A stretch of 64,000 nt of DNA, taken from NCBI GenBank assembly GCA_023662825.1, contig JAMPIH010000012.1, forward strand, positions 1-64,000, written 5' to 3'. This DNA is from Bacteroides sp. (GTDB lineage: Bacteria > Bacteroidota > Bacteroidia > Bacteroidales > P3). The position numbers and the translations under genes were made by a program. Shown here in pieces: positions 9,136-17,742 of the stretch. Position 1 is the first letter of the stretch. Every line of letters begins with the position of its first letter. The notes beneath the pieces were generated by a model. The model saw nothing but the letters and a program-made list of their open reading frames with translations, did not search any database and was not told the DNA's origin.

Positions 9136-10743
9136 CTATTTTCTTACGGCACGTTTCATCTTACGTGCGGAAGAAAGTTCTTCAGTCCAGTCCTTAATCT
9201 CCTGCACGGGAACTGTACAGGCTCCCGTAATATGGTGTGCCGGAGAAGCGTCATCTTCGAGATCGTAGGTAAACTTATAGCCATCTCCTTCTTTCGAAAT
9301 CGTAAGCGAACCTCCTGCAACAGGTGCGTATCCGATTACTTTGTTTTGGGCATCATTATATTTTATATAGGCAGACGGAATAACTTCACCTTCCGATTCA
9401 TGGATAGCCCCGGGAATCAGCGCACCAGCCGACGGATTGCCTTCTTCATCATCGGTCTTTACCGTAAACGTACCCGTAGGCAGTTCGGTGGCATCGCCCG
9501 TAGCCGCAATAAATTCGAAGGTAAGTACTTCTGTTTCGTTGGCAACTGTAACCCCATAGTTCACCGTTCCGTTAAGATAGAAATCGCCGTAATAATCGGC
9601 ATAGGTGCAGACCGTGGGGGTAACGGTAATGTCTGACGTAAGCGTCGAATACACCGGTTTCAAGCCGGTAATATCCTGAATCTTTCCGGTGTACCGCATC
9701 TTTACCTTATAATCGTCCGGTGTGGTGCAATCCACCGTTACCGTATAATTGCCATCACCGTTGTCGGTAATCGTAACCGTACCGGCATTGATCAAAGCGT
9801 AGCGTACCTTATAGTCGTCGCGCACCTTTTCAACATACGATTCTGCGGCGAAGCCTCCCATGCGTTCACCGATACGGAATGTTCCCGCTTTAGCCGTAGA
9901 AGATGCCGTATAGGTTCCCGCTATACCTTTTCCGGGTTCGGTATTGATGGAGATCTGTATTTTATGTCCAATATCATTGGGATGGATGTAATCGGACGTA
10001 ATTTTATCGATATCGAAGAAACGAAGAATATAGTTTTCACATCCCGTGGTTTCAGAATCATCGTTTTTTACAAGATTGGCGCGAACCGCTTCAATATCCA
10101 AATCCGCCTGGAATCCCCACCAGTCTTCATCTTCCCATCCACTCTGGTCTTCAAAAGGAATTTGTCCTTCGTAGGTGAATTTCCATCTGGAACCGTCTTC
10201 TTTGGCGGTAAAGTCACACACAAGCCTATATCCGTTATCGGCCGTATGCGTTACGGTAATCGTACCGTCCGAAAAACGGATATAACGAATGCGGGACAAG
10301 GTGTCGCCTACCCTCTCCACATTATACACAGCCATTGTGTTTTCGAGCGTAAACACATTGAGTTCTCCTTTCTCTCCGGGACGGTAGGTGCCTTCGGGAA
10401 GCACGGGATTGGCATGATCCGGATCGAGGTTTGTAAAAATATCAATATCAAGTATATAATCTCCAGGATTAAGGGGAAATGAATGGAAACCGCTCATTCC
10501 TACTTCCCCGGTGGCCAACTCGAACCAATAGTTACCGAAATCTTTCTCGAACGTAACGAAATAGTAGCACTCCCAAGGCTTTTTCATCGTTACGGTCTGT
10601 GCGTCATCAACAGGATTTTCGGGAGGCGGAGTAGGTCCTTCGTCATCTTTGCAGGATGTCAATGAACCGAAAGCCATCGTAATGACTAAGGTTACAGCCA
10701 GAGCCGATACCCACCGACCCCAAGGGAAAAGAAGATTTTTCAT
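9136..10743 (-). CDS. Lipoprotein with three internal beta-domain repeats
   Basis: 535 residues with signal peptide and lipobox SLTSC (Cys about residue 31), then the linker DDEGPTPPPENP. The mature part contains three divergent copies of one module, starting near residues 50, 215 and 375. Each copy begins with a YYF/YIL/FYL strand, continues with a PxGTY or AGTYT turn, then a GTITVT/GTVTIT/GSLTIS strand, a GYRL/GNYTV/GYKF strand and ends in a YxGxI or GACTV strand. I do not recognise a named family. It is the first gene of a two-gene lipoprotein operon with the DUF4465 gene and is probably a periplasmic or surface protein. Confidence 0.8.
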   Translation of the reverse strand: MKNLLFPWGRWVSALAVTLVITMAFGSLTSCKDDEGPTPPPENPVDDAQTVTMKKPWECYYFVTFEKDFGNYWFELATGEVGMSGFHSFPLNPGDYILDIDIFTNLDPDHANPVLPEGTYRPGEKGELNVFTLENTMAVYNVERVGDTLSRIRYIRFSDGTITVTHTADNGYRLVCDFTAKEDGSRWKFTYEGQIPFEDQSGWEDEDWWGFQADLDIEAVRANLVKNDDSETTGCENYILRFFDIDKITSDYIHPNDIGHKIQISINTEPGKGIAGTYTASSTAKAGTFRIGERMGGFAAESYVEKVRDDYKVRYALINAGTVTITDNGDGNYTVTVDCTTPDDYKVKMRYTGKIQDITGLKPVYSTLTSDITVTPTVCTYADYYGDFYLNGTVNYGVTVANETEVLTFEFIAATGDATELPTGTFTVKTDDEEGNPSAGALIPGAIHESEGEVIPSAYIKYNDAQNKVIGYAPVAGGSLTISKEGDGYKFTYDLEDDASPAHHITGACTVPVQEIKDWTEELSSARKMKRAVRK

Positions 10744-10912
10744 TTTGGATAGAATGTAGTTATAAAATAAGTTAATTTGTTTATTGTGTGCCTAATAGGA
10801 ATTGCCTTCCCATTAAGCATCCATTACTGCGAATATAGCGAAAATCCTCATACTTTTCAATCCTCGTTTAACAAAAAGAAATCTACGTCAAAACCTCAGC
10901 GGCTGCTCCGCC
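10744..10912. other. Intergenic region between lipoprotein and ABC-F genes
   Basis: 169 bp, A+T-rich on the left half. It must carry the promoter of the lipoprotein operon (leftward) and the 3' end of the ABC-F transcript; no convincing terminator or complete promoter consensus could be pinned down. Confidence 0.5.
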
Positions 10913-12874
10913 TTAGATGGTATGAGATGACATTCTCTCCTGCAACTCCGCCCACTCATCCGTCTTAGCCGCCGCCAGGCGTTTCTTCTCCTCGTATTTG
11001 TTGCAGTTCTCCACGGTGCACTGAGCGGCATCGGCGATAAAGAGCCTGTCCATTTCGGCCAGTTCGGCCTCGAGCGCGGTGATTTCCGCCTCCAATTTCT
11101 CGATGACGTTGGCGATCTTGCGCTGTTCACGCTCACGCTGTTTCTTGCGTTCGCGTTCGGCGGCTGCATCTACCTTGGGCGTGGGAACCGCCGCCTGTTC
11201 TTTGGCCTTTTCCACGGGTTTCCCGCCCGGCTTGCCGACACCTTTTTCCAGTTCCTGCAGACGCTCCATCTTGCGGTCGGACAGGAATACGGACACGTCG
11301 CCGATATGCGGCTTCACCTTGCCGTCGCGGAACTCATAGGTCTTGGTGGTGAGGCCTTCGAGAAAGTCGCGGTCGTGGCTCACCACGATCAGGCTGCCGT
11401 CGTATTGCAGCAGAGCCATCTTGAGAATGTCCTTGGAGCGCATGTCCAGGTGGTTGGTGGGTTCGTCCAACACCAAGAGGTTCACCGGCTCCAAGAGCAG
11501 CTTGGCCAGGGCCAGACGCCCCTTCTCGCCGCCCGAAAGCACCTTTACCTTCTTCTCGATGTCTTCGCCCGAAAACAGGAAACAGCCCAATATATTGCGG
11601 ATGCGCGTGCGCACTTCGCCCACAGCGATGTCGTCGATGGTTTCGAACACCGTCTTGTTACCGTCCAGAAGCGCGGCCTGGTTCTGCGCGAAATAACCGA
11701 TCTTCACGCCTGCGCCCAGTTCCACCGTCCCGTCGTGTTCGGTAATGTCGCCCACCACCATTTTCGAGAAGGTGGACTTACCCTCGCCGTTTCGCCCCAC
11801 CAGCGCCACTTTCTCGCCTTTTTCCAGCACGAAATCGAAGTGCGAGAAAATCTGTTTCTCGCCGTAGCGCTTGCCCGCATCCTGCGCCCTTAGCACGATC
11901 TTGCCGCAATGGGGCGCCGGCGGAAAACGGAACGAAATGGCGGTGTTGTCGGTCTGGTCCACCTCCACGCGCTCCATCTTGTCGAGCATCTTAAGGCGCG
12001 ACTGTGCCTGACGCGCCTTGGTGGCCTTATAGCGGAAACGTTCGATGAAACGTTCTATGTTCTCTATCTCTTTCTGCTGGTTGTCGTAGGCGTTCTGCTG
12101 TATCTGGCGGCGTTCGGCGCGCTGTTCCACATACTGCGAATAAGGCACGTTGTAGTCTTCTATCTTGCCCAGCACGATTTCTATCGTGCGCGTGGTAACC
12201 TTGTCCAGGAACTTGCGGTCGTGGCTCACCAGCACCACCGCGCCCCGGTAGCCCTGCAGGAAATCCTCCAGCCACGAGATCGACTCGATGTCGAGGTGGT
12301 TGGTGGGTTCATCCAAGAGCATCACGTCCGGATTCCGCAACAGGATCTTGGCCAGTTCCACCCGCATCTGCCAGCCGGAGCTGAACTCGGTGATGCTGCG
12401 CGTAAAGTCGCTGCGCTTGAAGCCCAAGCCCATCAGCACCTTTTCGGCCATGCCCATGCGGTCGCTGCCGCCTATCAGGTGAAAGCGTTCGTTAGCCTCC
12501 GAAAGACGCTCTATCAACTTATGGTACTCCGCCGACTCGTAGTCGGTGCGTTCGGCCAGCTGCGTGTTCAGGTTCTCGATTTCCCGTTCGAGCTCGTTGG
12601 TCTTGTCGAAAGCCGTAAGCGTCTCGTCCATCACCGTCTTGGTGGAATCGGGTATCATTTCCTGCGGCAGATAGCCCACCTCATGCCCGGAAGTAAGCAC
12701 GATGCTGCCCGTATCGGAGGCCTGATGCCTCGACAGTATCTTGAGCAGCGTGGACTTGCCTGCGCCGTTCTTGCCCGTAAGCCCTATCCTGTCCTTGTCC
12801 TTGATGATGAAGGAAACGTTGTCGAAAAGGGTCTTGCCCGAAAAGGATACCGAAAGCGAATTGATGGAAATCAT
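10913..12874 (-). CDS. ABC-F family ATP-binding protein (ribosome-associated type)
   Basis: 653 residues with two ATP-binding domains and no membrane part, which defines ABC-F. Domain 1 has Walker A GKNGAGKST near 37 and Walker B LLDEPTNHLD; its signature is the shortened SSGWQMR. Domain 2 has GRNGEGKST, LSGGEKGR and LVLDEPTNHLD. The linker is charged and helical, and the C-terminal 100 residues form a Lys/Glu-rich coiled coil as in Uup. Family members act on ribosomes; which subgroup this is cannot be fixed by eye. The frame is open further upstream, but the conserved start MISINSLSVSF is at 12874, where ATGA overlaps the lspA stop. Confidence 0.93.
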   Translation of the reverse strand: MISINSLSVSFSGKTLFDNVSFIIKDKDRIGLTGKNGAGKSTLLKILSRHQASDTGSIVLTSGHEVGYLPQEMIPDSTKTVMDETLTAFDKTNELEREIENLNTQLAERTDYESAEYHKLIERLSEANERFHLIGGSDRMGMAEKVLMGLGFKRSDFTRSITEFSSGWQMRVELAKILLRNPDVMLLDEPTNHLDIESISWLEDFLQGYRGAVVLVSHDRKFLDKVTTRTIEIVLGKIEDYNVPYSQYVEQRAERRQIQQNAYDNQQKEIENIERFIERFRYKATKARQAQSRLKMLDKMERVEVDQTDNTAISFRFPPAPHCGKIVLRAQDAGKRYGEKQIFSHFDFVLEKGEKVALVGRNGEGKSTFSKMVVGDITEHDGTVELGAGVKIGYFAQNQAALLDGNKTVFETIDDIAVGEVRTRIRNILGCFLFSGEDIEKKVKVLSGGEKGRLALAKLLLEPVNLLVLDEPTNHLDMRSKDILKMALLQYDGSLIVVSHDRDFLEGLTTKTYEFRDGKVKPHIGDVSVFLSDRKMERLQELEKGVGKPGGKPVEKAKEQAAVPTPKVDAAAERERKKQREREQRKIANVIEKLEAEITALEAELAEMDRLFIADAAQCTVENCNKYEEKKRLAAAKTDEWAELQERMSSHTI

Positions 12875-13557
12875 GAAACGGACGGAGATTTTTTCTTGGG
12901 GAACCAGAAATCGCGCTGCGTGATGAAAAACACCACAAAGCCTACCGTGATGGCCGAATCGGCGATATTGAACACCGGACGGAAAAACAGCAGTTCGTGC
13001 CCGCCCACCCAAGGCATCCAGCTTGGCCAGAAGCCATGGACCAGCGGAAAATACAGCATATCCACCACCCTGCCGTGCAGAAAGGAAGCGTAGCCGCCGC
13101 CTGCCGGAAACAGTTGCGCCACATGGAAATAGCTGTCGGAAAAAATCAGGCCGTAAAAGGCGCTGTCTATCATATTGCCGATGGCGCCCGCCAGAATAAG
13201 CGAAAGCGAAACGATAAGCCCGCCGCCCGTGCGCCTCTCCTTTTTCGACAGCGGGGTTTCGGCCAGGGCGAGATTGCGTTTCCGGTTGATCTTCGCCAGA
13301 TACCAGACCAAAAACACGATGGCCGCCAAACGTATCAGGCTCAGGAGCAGCTTGCCGCCGTTTCCGCCGAAGCTGAAACCGAACGCCATGCCCTCGTTCT
13401 CCAAGAAATGAATCTTGAACCAACCGAAAACGTCGATCTCGTCGCCTATGCGCATGCTCAGTTTAATCCAAAACTTACTCGCCTGATCCACAAGCAAGAC
13501 AAGTACCACCACACAAACCGGTAAATGCCGTCCGCACCAGGCCGCAAATTTCTTCAT
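12871..13557 (-). CDS. lspA: Lipoprotein signal peptidase (signal peptidase II)
   Basis: 228 residues, long for LspA (usually 150-170) but normal for Bacteroidota, where loops are inserted. Four membrane segments are visible (about 10-28, 75-95, 118-135, 195-218). The family motifs are present: VDQASKFW near 23, GNMIDSAFYG with the first catalytic Asp, and FNIADSAITVG with the second. It cleaves the signal peptides of lipoproteins in the inner membrane, of which this window encodes about ten. It overlaps the ABC-F start by 4 bp and follows the DksA-like gene by 15 bp. Confidence 0.95.
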   Translation of the reverse strand: MKKFAAWCGRHLPVCVVVLVLLVDQASKFWIKLSMRIGDEIDVFGWFKIHFLENEGMAFGFSFGGNGGKLLLSLIRLAAIVFLVWYLAKINRKRNLALAETPLSKKERRTGGGLIVSLSLILAGAIGNMIDSAFYGLIFSDSYFHVAQLFPAGGGYASFLHGRVVDMLYFPLVHGFWPSWMPWVGGHELLFFRPVFNIADSAITVGFVVFFITQRDFWFPKKKSPSVS

Positions 13558-13572
13558 GCGCGTAATCAGATT

Positions 13573-13998
13573 TTAGTCTTCGTTACCCTCCGCCGCCATG
13601 GGGCGCTTATGCCTGTCGTTCTTGGCATCCACGCTCAAGGTTGCGTGAGGAACCACCTTAAGACGTTCCTTATCAATCAGTTTTCCCGTTTCACGGCAAA
13701 TGCCGTAGGTCTTGTTCTCGATACGCACCAAGGCCGCCTCCAGCGAAGCGATAAACTTCTGCTGGCGGTTCGCCAACCTTGCGTTCTCTTCTTTGGAAAG
13801 CACTTGGTAACCTTCTTCCAGTACCTTAAAGGTGGGTGAAGTGTCGTTGATATCGTTCTCCCCGTTATTGGTATACGCCTCCATCAAGGAATCCAAGTCC
13901 AACTTAGCCTTTTCAAGCTTGTCCAAAATAATCTGTTTGAATTCCGCCAACTCTTGGTCGGAATAGCGATTTTTCTCGCCGTTTTCCTTTGGTTTCAT
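13573..13998 (-). CDS. TraR/DksA-family protein lacking the zinc-finger cysteines
   Basis: 141 residues. An N-terminal coiled-coil region (about 12-95) is followed by the DksA zinc-finger region YGICRETGKLIDKERLKVVP near 100-120. Only one cysteine is left where C4-type members have four, so no zinc site can form; this is common in the Bacteroidota branch of the family. DksA proteins enter the RNA polymerase secondary channel. The gene sits between ileS (29 bp upstream) and lspA, a widely conserved arrangement in the phylum, so it is likely co-transcribed with them. Confidence 0.9.
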   Translation of the reverse strand: MKPKENGEKNRYSDQELAEFKQIILDKLEKAKLDLDSLMEAYTNNGENDINDTSPTFKVLEEGYQVLSKEENARLANRQQKFIASLEAALVRIENKTYGICRETGKLIDKERLKVVPHATLSVDAKNDRHKRPMAAEGNED

Positions 13999-14027
13999 AG
14001 TTTCGGTTTTGTTTGTAGAACCGGCCC

Positions 14028-17000
14028 TTAAGCCTTTTCGATGCCAACGCGCACCGTAAGTCCGGGAGCCAGTTCATGTGTGGTTTCGGCCTGCATCCTG
14101 CCGCCGTCGGCAACATTTAGGCTGCAAGCCAAGGTTTCGGAGCAAATATACGCATTATAGTGCTGCAGTGCGGGCGCCAGCGCGGCATTGTTTTCAACCG
14201 TCACGCGGATCTTGTCGGTAACATCCAGGCCGCTTTCCTTGCGCATGTTTTGGATGCGGTTCACGAGCTCGCGCGCCAAACCTTCTTCTATCAGGCTGTC
14301 CGTCAATGCTATGTCGAGCGCCACGGTCAGCGTGCCTTCGTTGGTCACCGCCCAGCCCGGAATATCTTCGGTAAAGATATCAACATCCTCGAGCGTAATC
14401 TCCACCGGCTGTCCCTCGATCTGCGCGGACATCCGGCCGTTCTGCTCCAGATTGTTGATGGCATCGGTGTCCATGGCGGTGATGAACGCGGCGATGGCCT
14501 TCATCAGCTTGCCGTACTTGGGGCCGAGCACCTTGAAGTCGGGCTTGACGGTCTTGCTCAGGAAGCGCGGGTCTGTGATGAACTCCAGTTCCTTTACGTT
14601 CACTTCCGAGAGAATGAGCGCCTGCACCTTTTCCACCTGTTCCTTGAAACGGGCGTCCAAGGCGGGAATCATCACCTTCTGTAGAGGCTGACGCACCTTG
14701 AGGTTCTGTTTCTTACGCAACGAAAGCACCAAAGAACAGATTTTCTGCGCCAGCTGCATGCGTTCTTCCAGCGCCTTGTCCTCCCATTCGGGATGCAGGG
14801 CGGGGAAATCGCAGAAATGCACCGAGGCGTGCTTGTCGCGCCCCGTTACCGCGTTCAGGTCATTATACAGCCTTTCGGCGAAGAAAGGCGCGATGGGTGC
14901 AATCAGTTTGGAAAGCGTTTCCAGACAGGTGTAAAGGGTCTGGTAGGCGGAAATCTTGTCATCGCCCTGACCGCCCTTCCAGAAACGGCGGCGGCTCAGG
15001 CGCACGTACCAGTTGCTGAGGCGTTCGTCCACGAAGGTCTGCACCAGGCGGCCGGCGCGGGTGGGTTCGTATTCTTCCAGCGCCTTATCGACCCCGGCCA
15101 CCAGCGTGTTGAGTTCCGAGAGGATCCAGCGGTCTATCTCGGGGCGGGAGGCGTAGGCCATTTCGGGTTCCTTGTACGAAAAACCGTCGATATTGGCATA
15201 CAGGGCGAAGAAACTGTAGGTGTTGTAGAGCGTTCCGAAGAACTTGCGCTGCACCTCGGCGATGCCTTCCTCGTCGAACTTGAGGTTGTCCCAAGGCTGG
15301 GAGTTGGTGATCATGTACCAGCGCGTGGCGTCGGGGCCGTATTTCCCGATGGTCTGGAACGGATCCACGGCGTTGCCCAGACGCTTGGACATCTTGTTGC
15401 CGTTCTTGTCGAGCACCAGGCCGTTGGAAACCACGTTCTTGTAAGCCACCGAGCCGAACACCATGCTCGCGATGGCATGCAGGGTGAAAAACCAGCCGCG
15501 GGTCTGGTCAACGCCCTCGGCGATGAAGTCGGCGGGGAAATTATGGGTGAACCTGTCCTTGTTCTCGAACGGATAGTGCAGCTGGGCGTAAGGCATCGAA
15601 CCGCTGTCGAACCACACGTCGATCAGGTCGGGCTCGCGGAACATCTTCTTGCCGGTGGGCGAGACGAGCACGATTTCATCCACATAGGGGCGGTGCAGGT
15701 CGAAGCTTTCGTAGTTGGCATCGCTCATATCGCCGTCCTTGTAGTCCTCGAAAGGGTTCTTGCTCATGAATCCGGCCTGCACCGACTTGGCGATCTCGGC
15801 CTTGAGCTCGGCCACCGAACCGATGCAGCACTGTTCGTTGCGGTCTTCCGAAACCCAGATGGGAAGCGGTGTTCCCCAATAACGGGAACGGGAGAGGTTC
15901 CAGTCCTGCAGGTTCTCGAGCCAGTTGCCGAAACGTCCCGTGCCGGTGGCCTCGGGCTTCCAGCCGATGGTCTTGTTGAGATCTATCATCTTTTCCTTGC
16001 AGGCCGTGGTGCGGATGAACCACGAATCGAGCGGATAGTAGAGCACGGGCTTGTCGGTGCGCCAGCAATGCGGGTAGTTGTGGGTGTGTTTCTCGCTCTT
16101 GAAGAGTTTGCCCTGTTCCTTGAGCATGATCACGATTTCCACGTCGAGGCTCATGTCCTTGTCGGTCTTGGCGGGGTCGTAGGCGTTCTTCACGAACTTG
16201 CCTTCGTAGGCGCGGTAGGCCTCCTCATCCACCTTGGCCTTCACGAACTCGGGGCTGAGGCTTTCGAGCAGGCAGAAACGCCCCTGACGGTCCACCATCG
16301 GCATCTGACGGCCGTTTCGGTCGAACATCAAAAGCGAACCTATGCCCGCCTTCTGCCCCACGCGCGCGTCGTCGGCACCGAAAGTGGGCGCGATATGCAC
16401 GATACCCGTACCGTCTTCGGTAGTCACGTAGTCGCCCAGGATAAAGCGGAAACTATCGTCGGGACGGTTCCAGTCGTCGGTCTTGCCGCCACCGCCCACC
16501 GCCGTGGGCTTCACCCAGGGAATGAGCTGCTCGTAGCGCAGGCCTTCGAGCGCGGTGCCTTTCACCGTGCCCAGCACCTGATAGGGCAACTCTTTGTCGC
16601 CCGGCTTATAGTCTTCGAACTTGAGGTCGGAGTTCTTGAAGAACGCGCCCATCAGCGCGTCGGCCAGAATCACCGTGCAGGGCGCGCCCGTATAGGGATT
16701 CACGGTCTTCACCAGGTTATAGTCGAAAGAGGGGCCCACGCAAAGCGCGGTATTGGACGGCAACGTCCAGGGAGTCGTCGTCCAGGCCAGGGCACATATG
16801 TCCTCGCTCTTGATATCGGCGGCAAACGGCAGTTTCTGACCGGGAAGCAGACGGAATATGGCCACGCAGGTGGTGTCCTTTACGTCGCGGTAGCAGCCGG
16901 GCTGGTTCAATTCGTGGGTGCTGAGCCCCGTGCCGGCCGCGGGTGAGAAGGGTTGGATCGAATATCCCTTGTAGAGCAGGTCTTTCTGATACAGTTCCTT

Positions 17001-17492
17001 GAGCAGATACCAGACACTCTCGATGTATTTGTTGGTAAAAGTGATGTAGGGATGATCCAGATCGACCCAATAGCCCATCTTGCGGGTCAGGTCGTCCCAC
17101 AGGTCCTTGTATTTCATCACCTCCTTGCGGCAGGCGGCGTTGTATTCCTCTACGCTGATTTTTTTGCCGATATCTTCTTTGGTGATGCCCAGGTTCTTTT
17201 CCACGCCCAGTTCCACGGGCAGGCCGTGGGTGTCCCAGCCGGCCTTGCGCTGCACGTTGAAGCCCTTGAGGGTCTTGTAGCGACAGAATATATCCTTGAT
17301 GGTGCGCGCCATCACATGGTGGATGCCGGGTACGCCGTTGGCGGAGGGAGGGCCTTCGTAGAACACGAAATCGGGATGCCCCTCACGGTTCTTGAGACTT
17401 TGTTCAAAGCAATGGTTTTCTTCCCAATACTTCCGCACGCTCTCTCCGATCTGCGGGAGGTCGAGCTGCCTGTATTCGTTGTATTTGCTCAT
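14028..17492 (-). CDS. ileS: Isoleucyl-tRNA synthetase
   Basis: 1154 residues, the long type of IleRS found in Bacteroidota and eukaryotes. It charges tRNA-Ile in the cytoplasm. The class I HIGH motif appears as PPSANGVPGIHHV (48-60) and the KMSKS loop as NKMSKRLGN near 690. The CP1 editing domain lies between them, and the anticodon-binding region starts near 770 with SRPEIDRWILSELN. The ATG at 17492 is preferred over the longer open frame because it is the conserved MSKYNEYRQ start and sits just after a -7 box. It heads the ileS-dksA-lspA-ABC-F operon. Confidence 0.96.
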   Translation of the reverse strand: MSKYNEYRQLDLPQIGESVRKYWEENHCFEQSLKNREGHPDFVFYEGPPSANGVPGIHHVMARTIKDIFCRYKTLKGFNVQRKAGWDTHGLPVELGVEKNLGITKEDIGKKISVEEYNAACRKEVMKYKDLWDDLTRKMGYWVDLDHPYITFTNKYIESVWYLLKELYQKDLLYKGYSIQPFSPAAGTGLSTHELNQPGCYRDVKDTTCVAIFRLLPGQKLPFAADIKSEDICALAWTTTPWTLPSNTALCVGPSFDYNLVKTVNPYTGAPCTVILADALMGAFFKNSDLKFEDYKPGDKELPYQVLGTVKGTALEGLRYEQLIPWVKPTAVGGGGKTDDWNRPDDSFRFILGDYVTTEDGTGIVHIAPTFGADDARVGQKAGIGSLLMFDRNGRQMPMVDRQGRFCLLESLSPEFVKAKVDEEAYRAYEGKFVKNAYDPAKTDKDMSLDVEIVIMLKEQGKLFKSEKHTHNYPHCWRTDKPVLYYPLDSWFIRTTACKEKMIDLNKTIGWKPEATGTGRFGNWLENLQDWNLSRSRYWGTPLPIWVSEDRNEQCCIGSVAELKAEIAKSVQAGFMSKNPFEDYKDGDMSDANYESFDLHRPYVDEIVLVSPTGKKMFREPDLIDVWFDSGSMPYAQLHYPFENKDRFTHNFPADFIAEGVDQTRGWFFTLHAIASMVFGSVAYKNVVSNGLVLDKNGNKMSKRLGNAVDPFQTIGKYGPDATRWYMITNSQPWDNLKFDEEGIAEVQRKFFGTLYNTYSFFALYANIDGFSYKEPEMAYASRPEIDRWILSELNTLVAGVDKALEEYEPTRAGRLVQTFVDERLSNWYVRLSRRRFWKGGQGDDKISAYQTLYTCLETLSKLIAPIAPFFAERLYNDLNAVTGRDKHASVHFCDFPALHPEWEDKALEERMQLAQKICSLVLSLRKKQNLKVRQPLQKVMIPALDARFKEQVEKVQALILSEVNVKELEFITDPRFLSKTVKPDFKVLGPKYGKLMKAIAAFITAMDTDAINNLEQNGRMSAQIEGQPVEITLEDVDIFTEDIPGWAVTNEGTLTVALDIALTDSLIEEGLARELVNRIQNMRKESGLDVTDKIRVTVENNAALAPALQHYNAYICSETLACSLNVADGGRMQAETTHELAPGLTVRVGIEKA

Positions 17493-17496
17493 CGTA

Positions 17497-17524
17497 CAAA
17501 TATACCTCTGTATAAAGGTTGCAA
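17497..17524 (-). promoter_or_regulatory. Promoter of ileS, start codon 4 bp after the -7 box
   Basis: On the minus strand TTG (17522-17524) and TATATTTG (17497-17504) are separated by 17 bp; four bases (TACG) later comes the ileS ATG. This implies a leaderless or nearly leaderless mRNA. Confidence 0.6.
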
Positions 17525-17598
17525 AGATACGAATAAGTCGAGTGTAAAAGCAAAGCTTGCTTTGATTTTGCCGAGATGGAGTATCATTCACACCCTCA

Positions 17599-17700
17599 TC
17601 GGTCGATTTTGACCTCAAATTTTACGGAGAGCCGAGAATTTGCTGTTTTAAATTTTACGGAGAGCCGAGAATTTGCTGTTTTAAATTTTACGGAGATCCG
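17599..17700 (+). repeat. Left repeat array of the DUF4143 ATPase cassette
   Basis: An 18-bp lead (TCGGTCGATTTTGACCTC, 17599-17616) is followed by 33-bp tandem units beginning AAATTTTACGGAGAGCCGAG at 17617, 17650 and 17683; the third unit diverges after about 18 bp. Positions 17599-17668 recur at 19125-19194 in the same orientation with two mismatches, so the ATPase gene lies between direct repeats about 1.5 kb apart. Confidence 0.95.
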
Positions 17701-17710
17701 AAAATATGAG

Positions 17711-17718
17711 TATATTTG
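17711..17718 (+). promoter_or_regulatory. -7 box upstream of the DUF4143 ATPase gene
   Basis: TATATTTG fits TAnnTTTG exactly and lies 24 bp before the ATG at 17743. No clear TTG is found at the -33 position, which falls inside the third repeat unit. Confidence 0.5.
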
Positions 17719-17742
17719 CGGCAATTGAAAATCGATTGAGAC

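Noticed and set aside
12875..13423. Upstream extension of the ABC-F gene frame into lspA
   Set aside because: The extra residues are translated from lspA in another frame. The conserved ABC-F N-terminus begins at 12874, coupled to the lspA stop.
13573..13998. Zinc-dependent DksA
   Set aside because: Only one of the four zinc cysteines is present, so it was described as a zinc-less family member.
14793..16946. Open frame of 717 codons antisense to ileS
   Set aside because: ileS is unmistakable on the other strand. The antisense protein is His- and Arg-rich low-quality sequence with no motif, as expected of a shadow frame.
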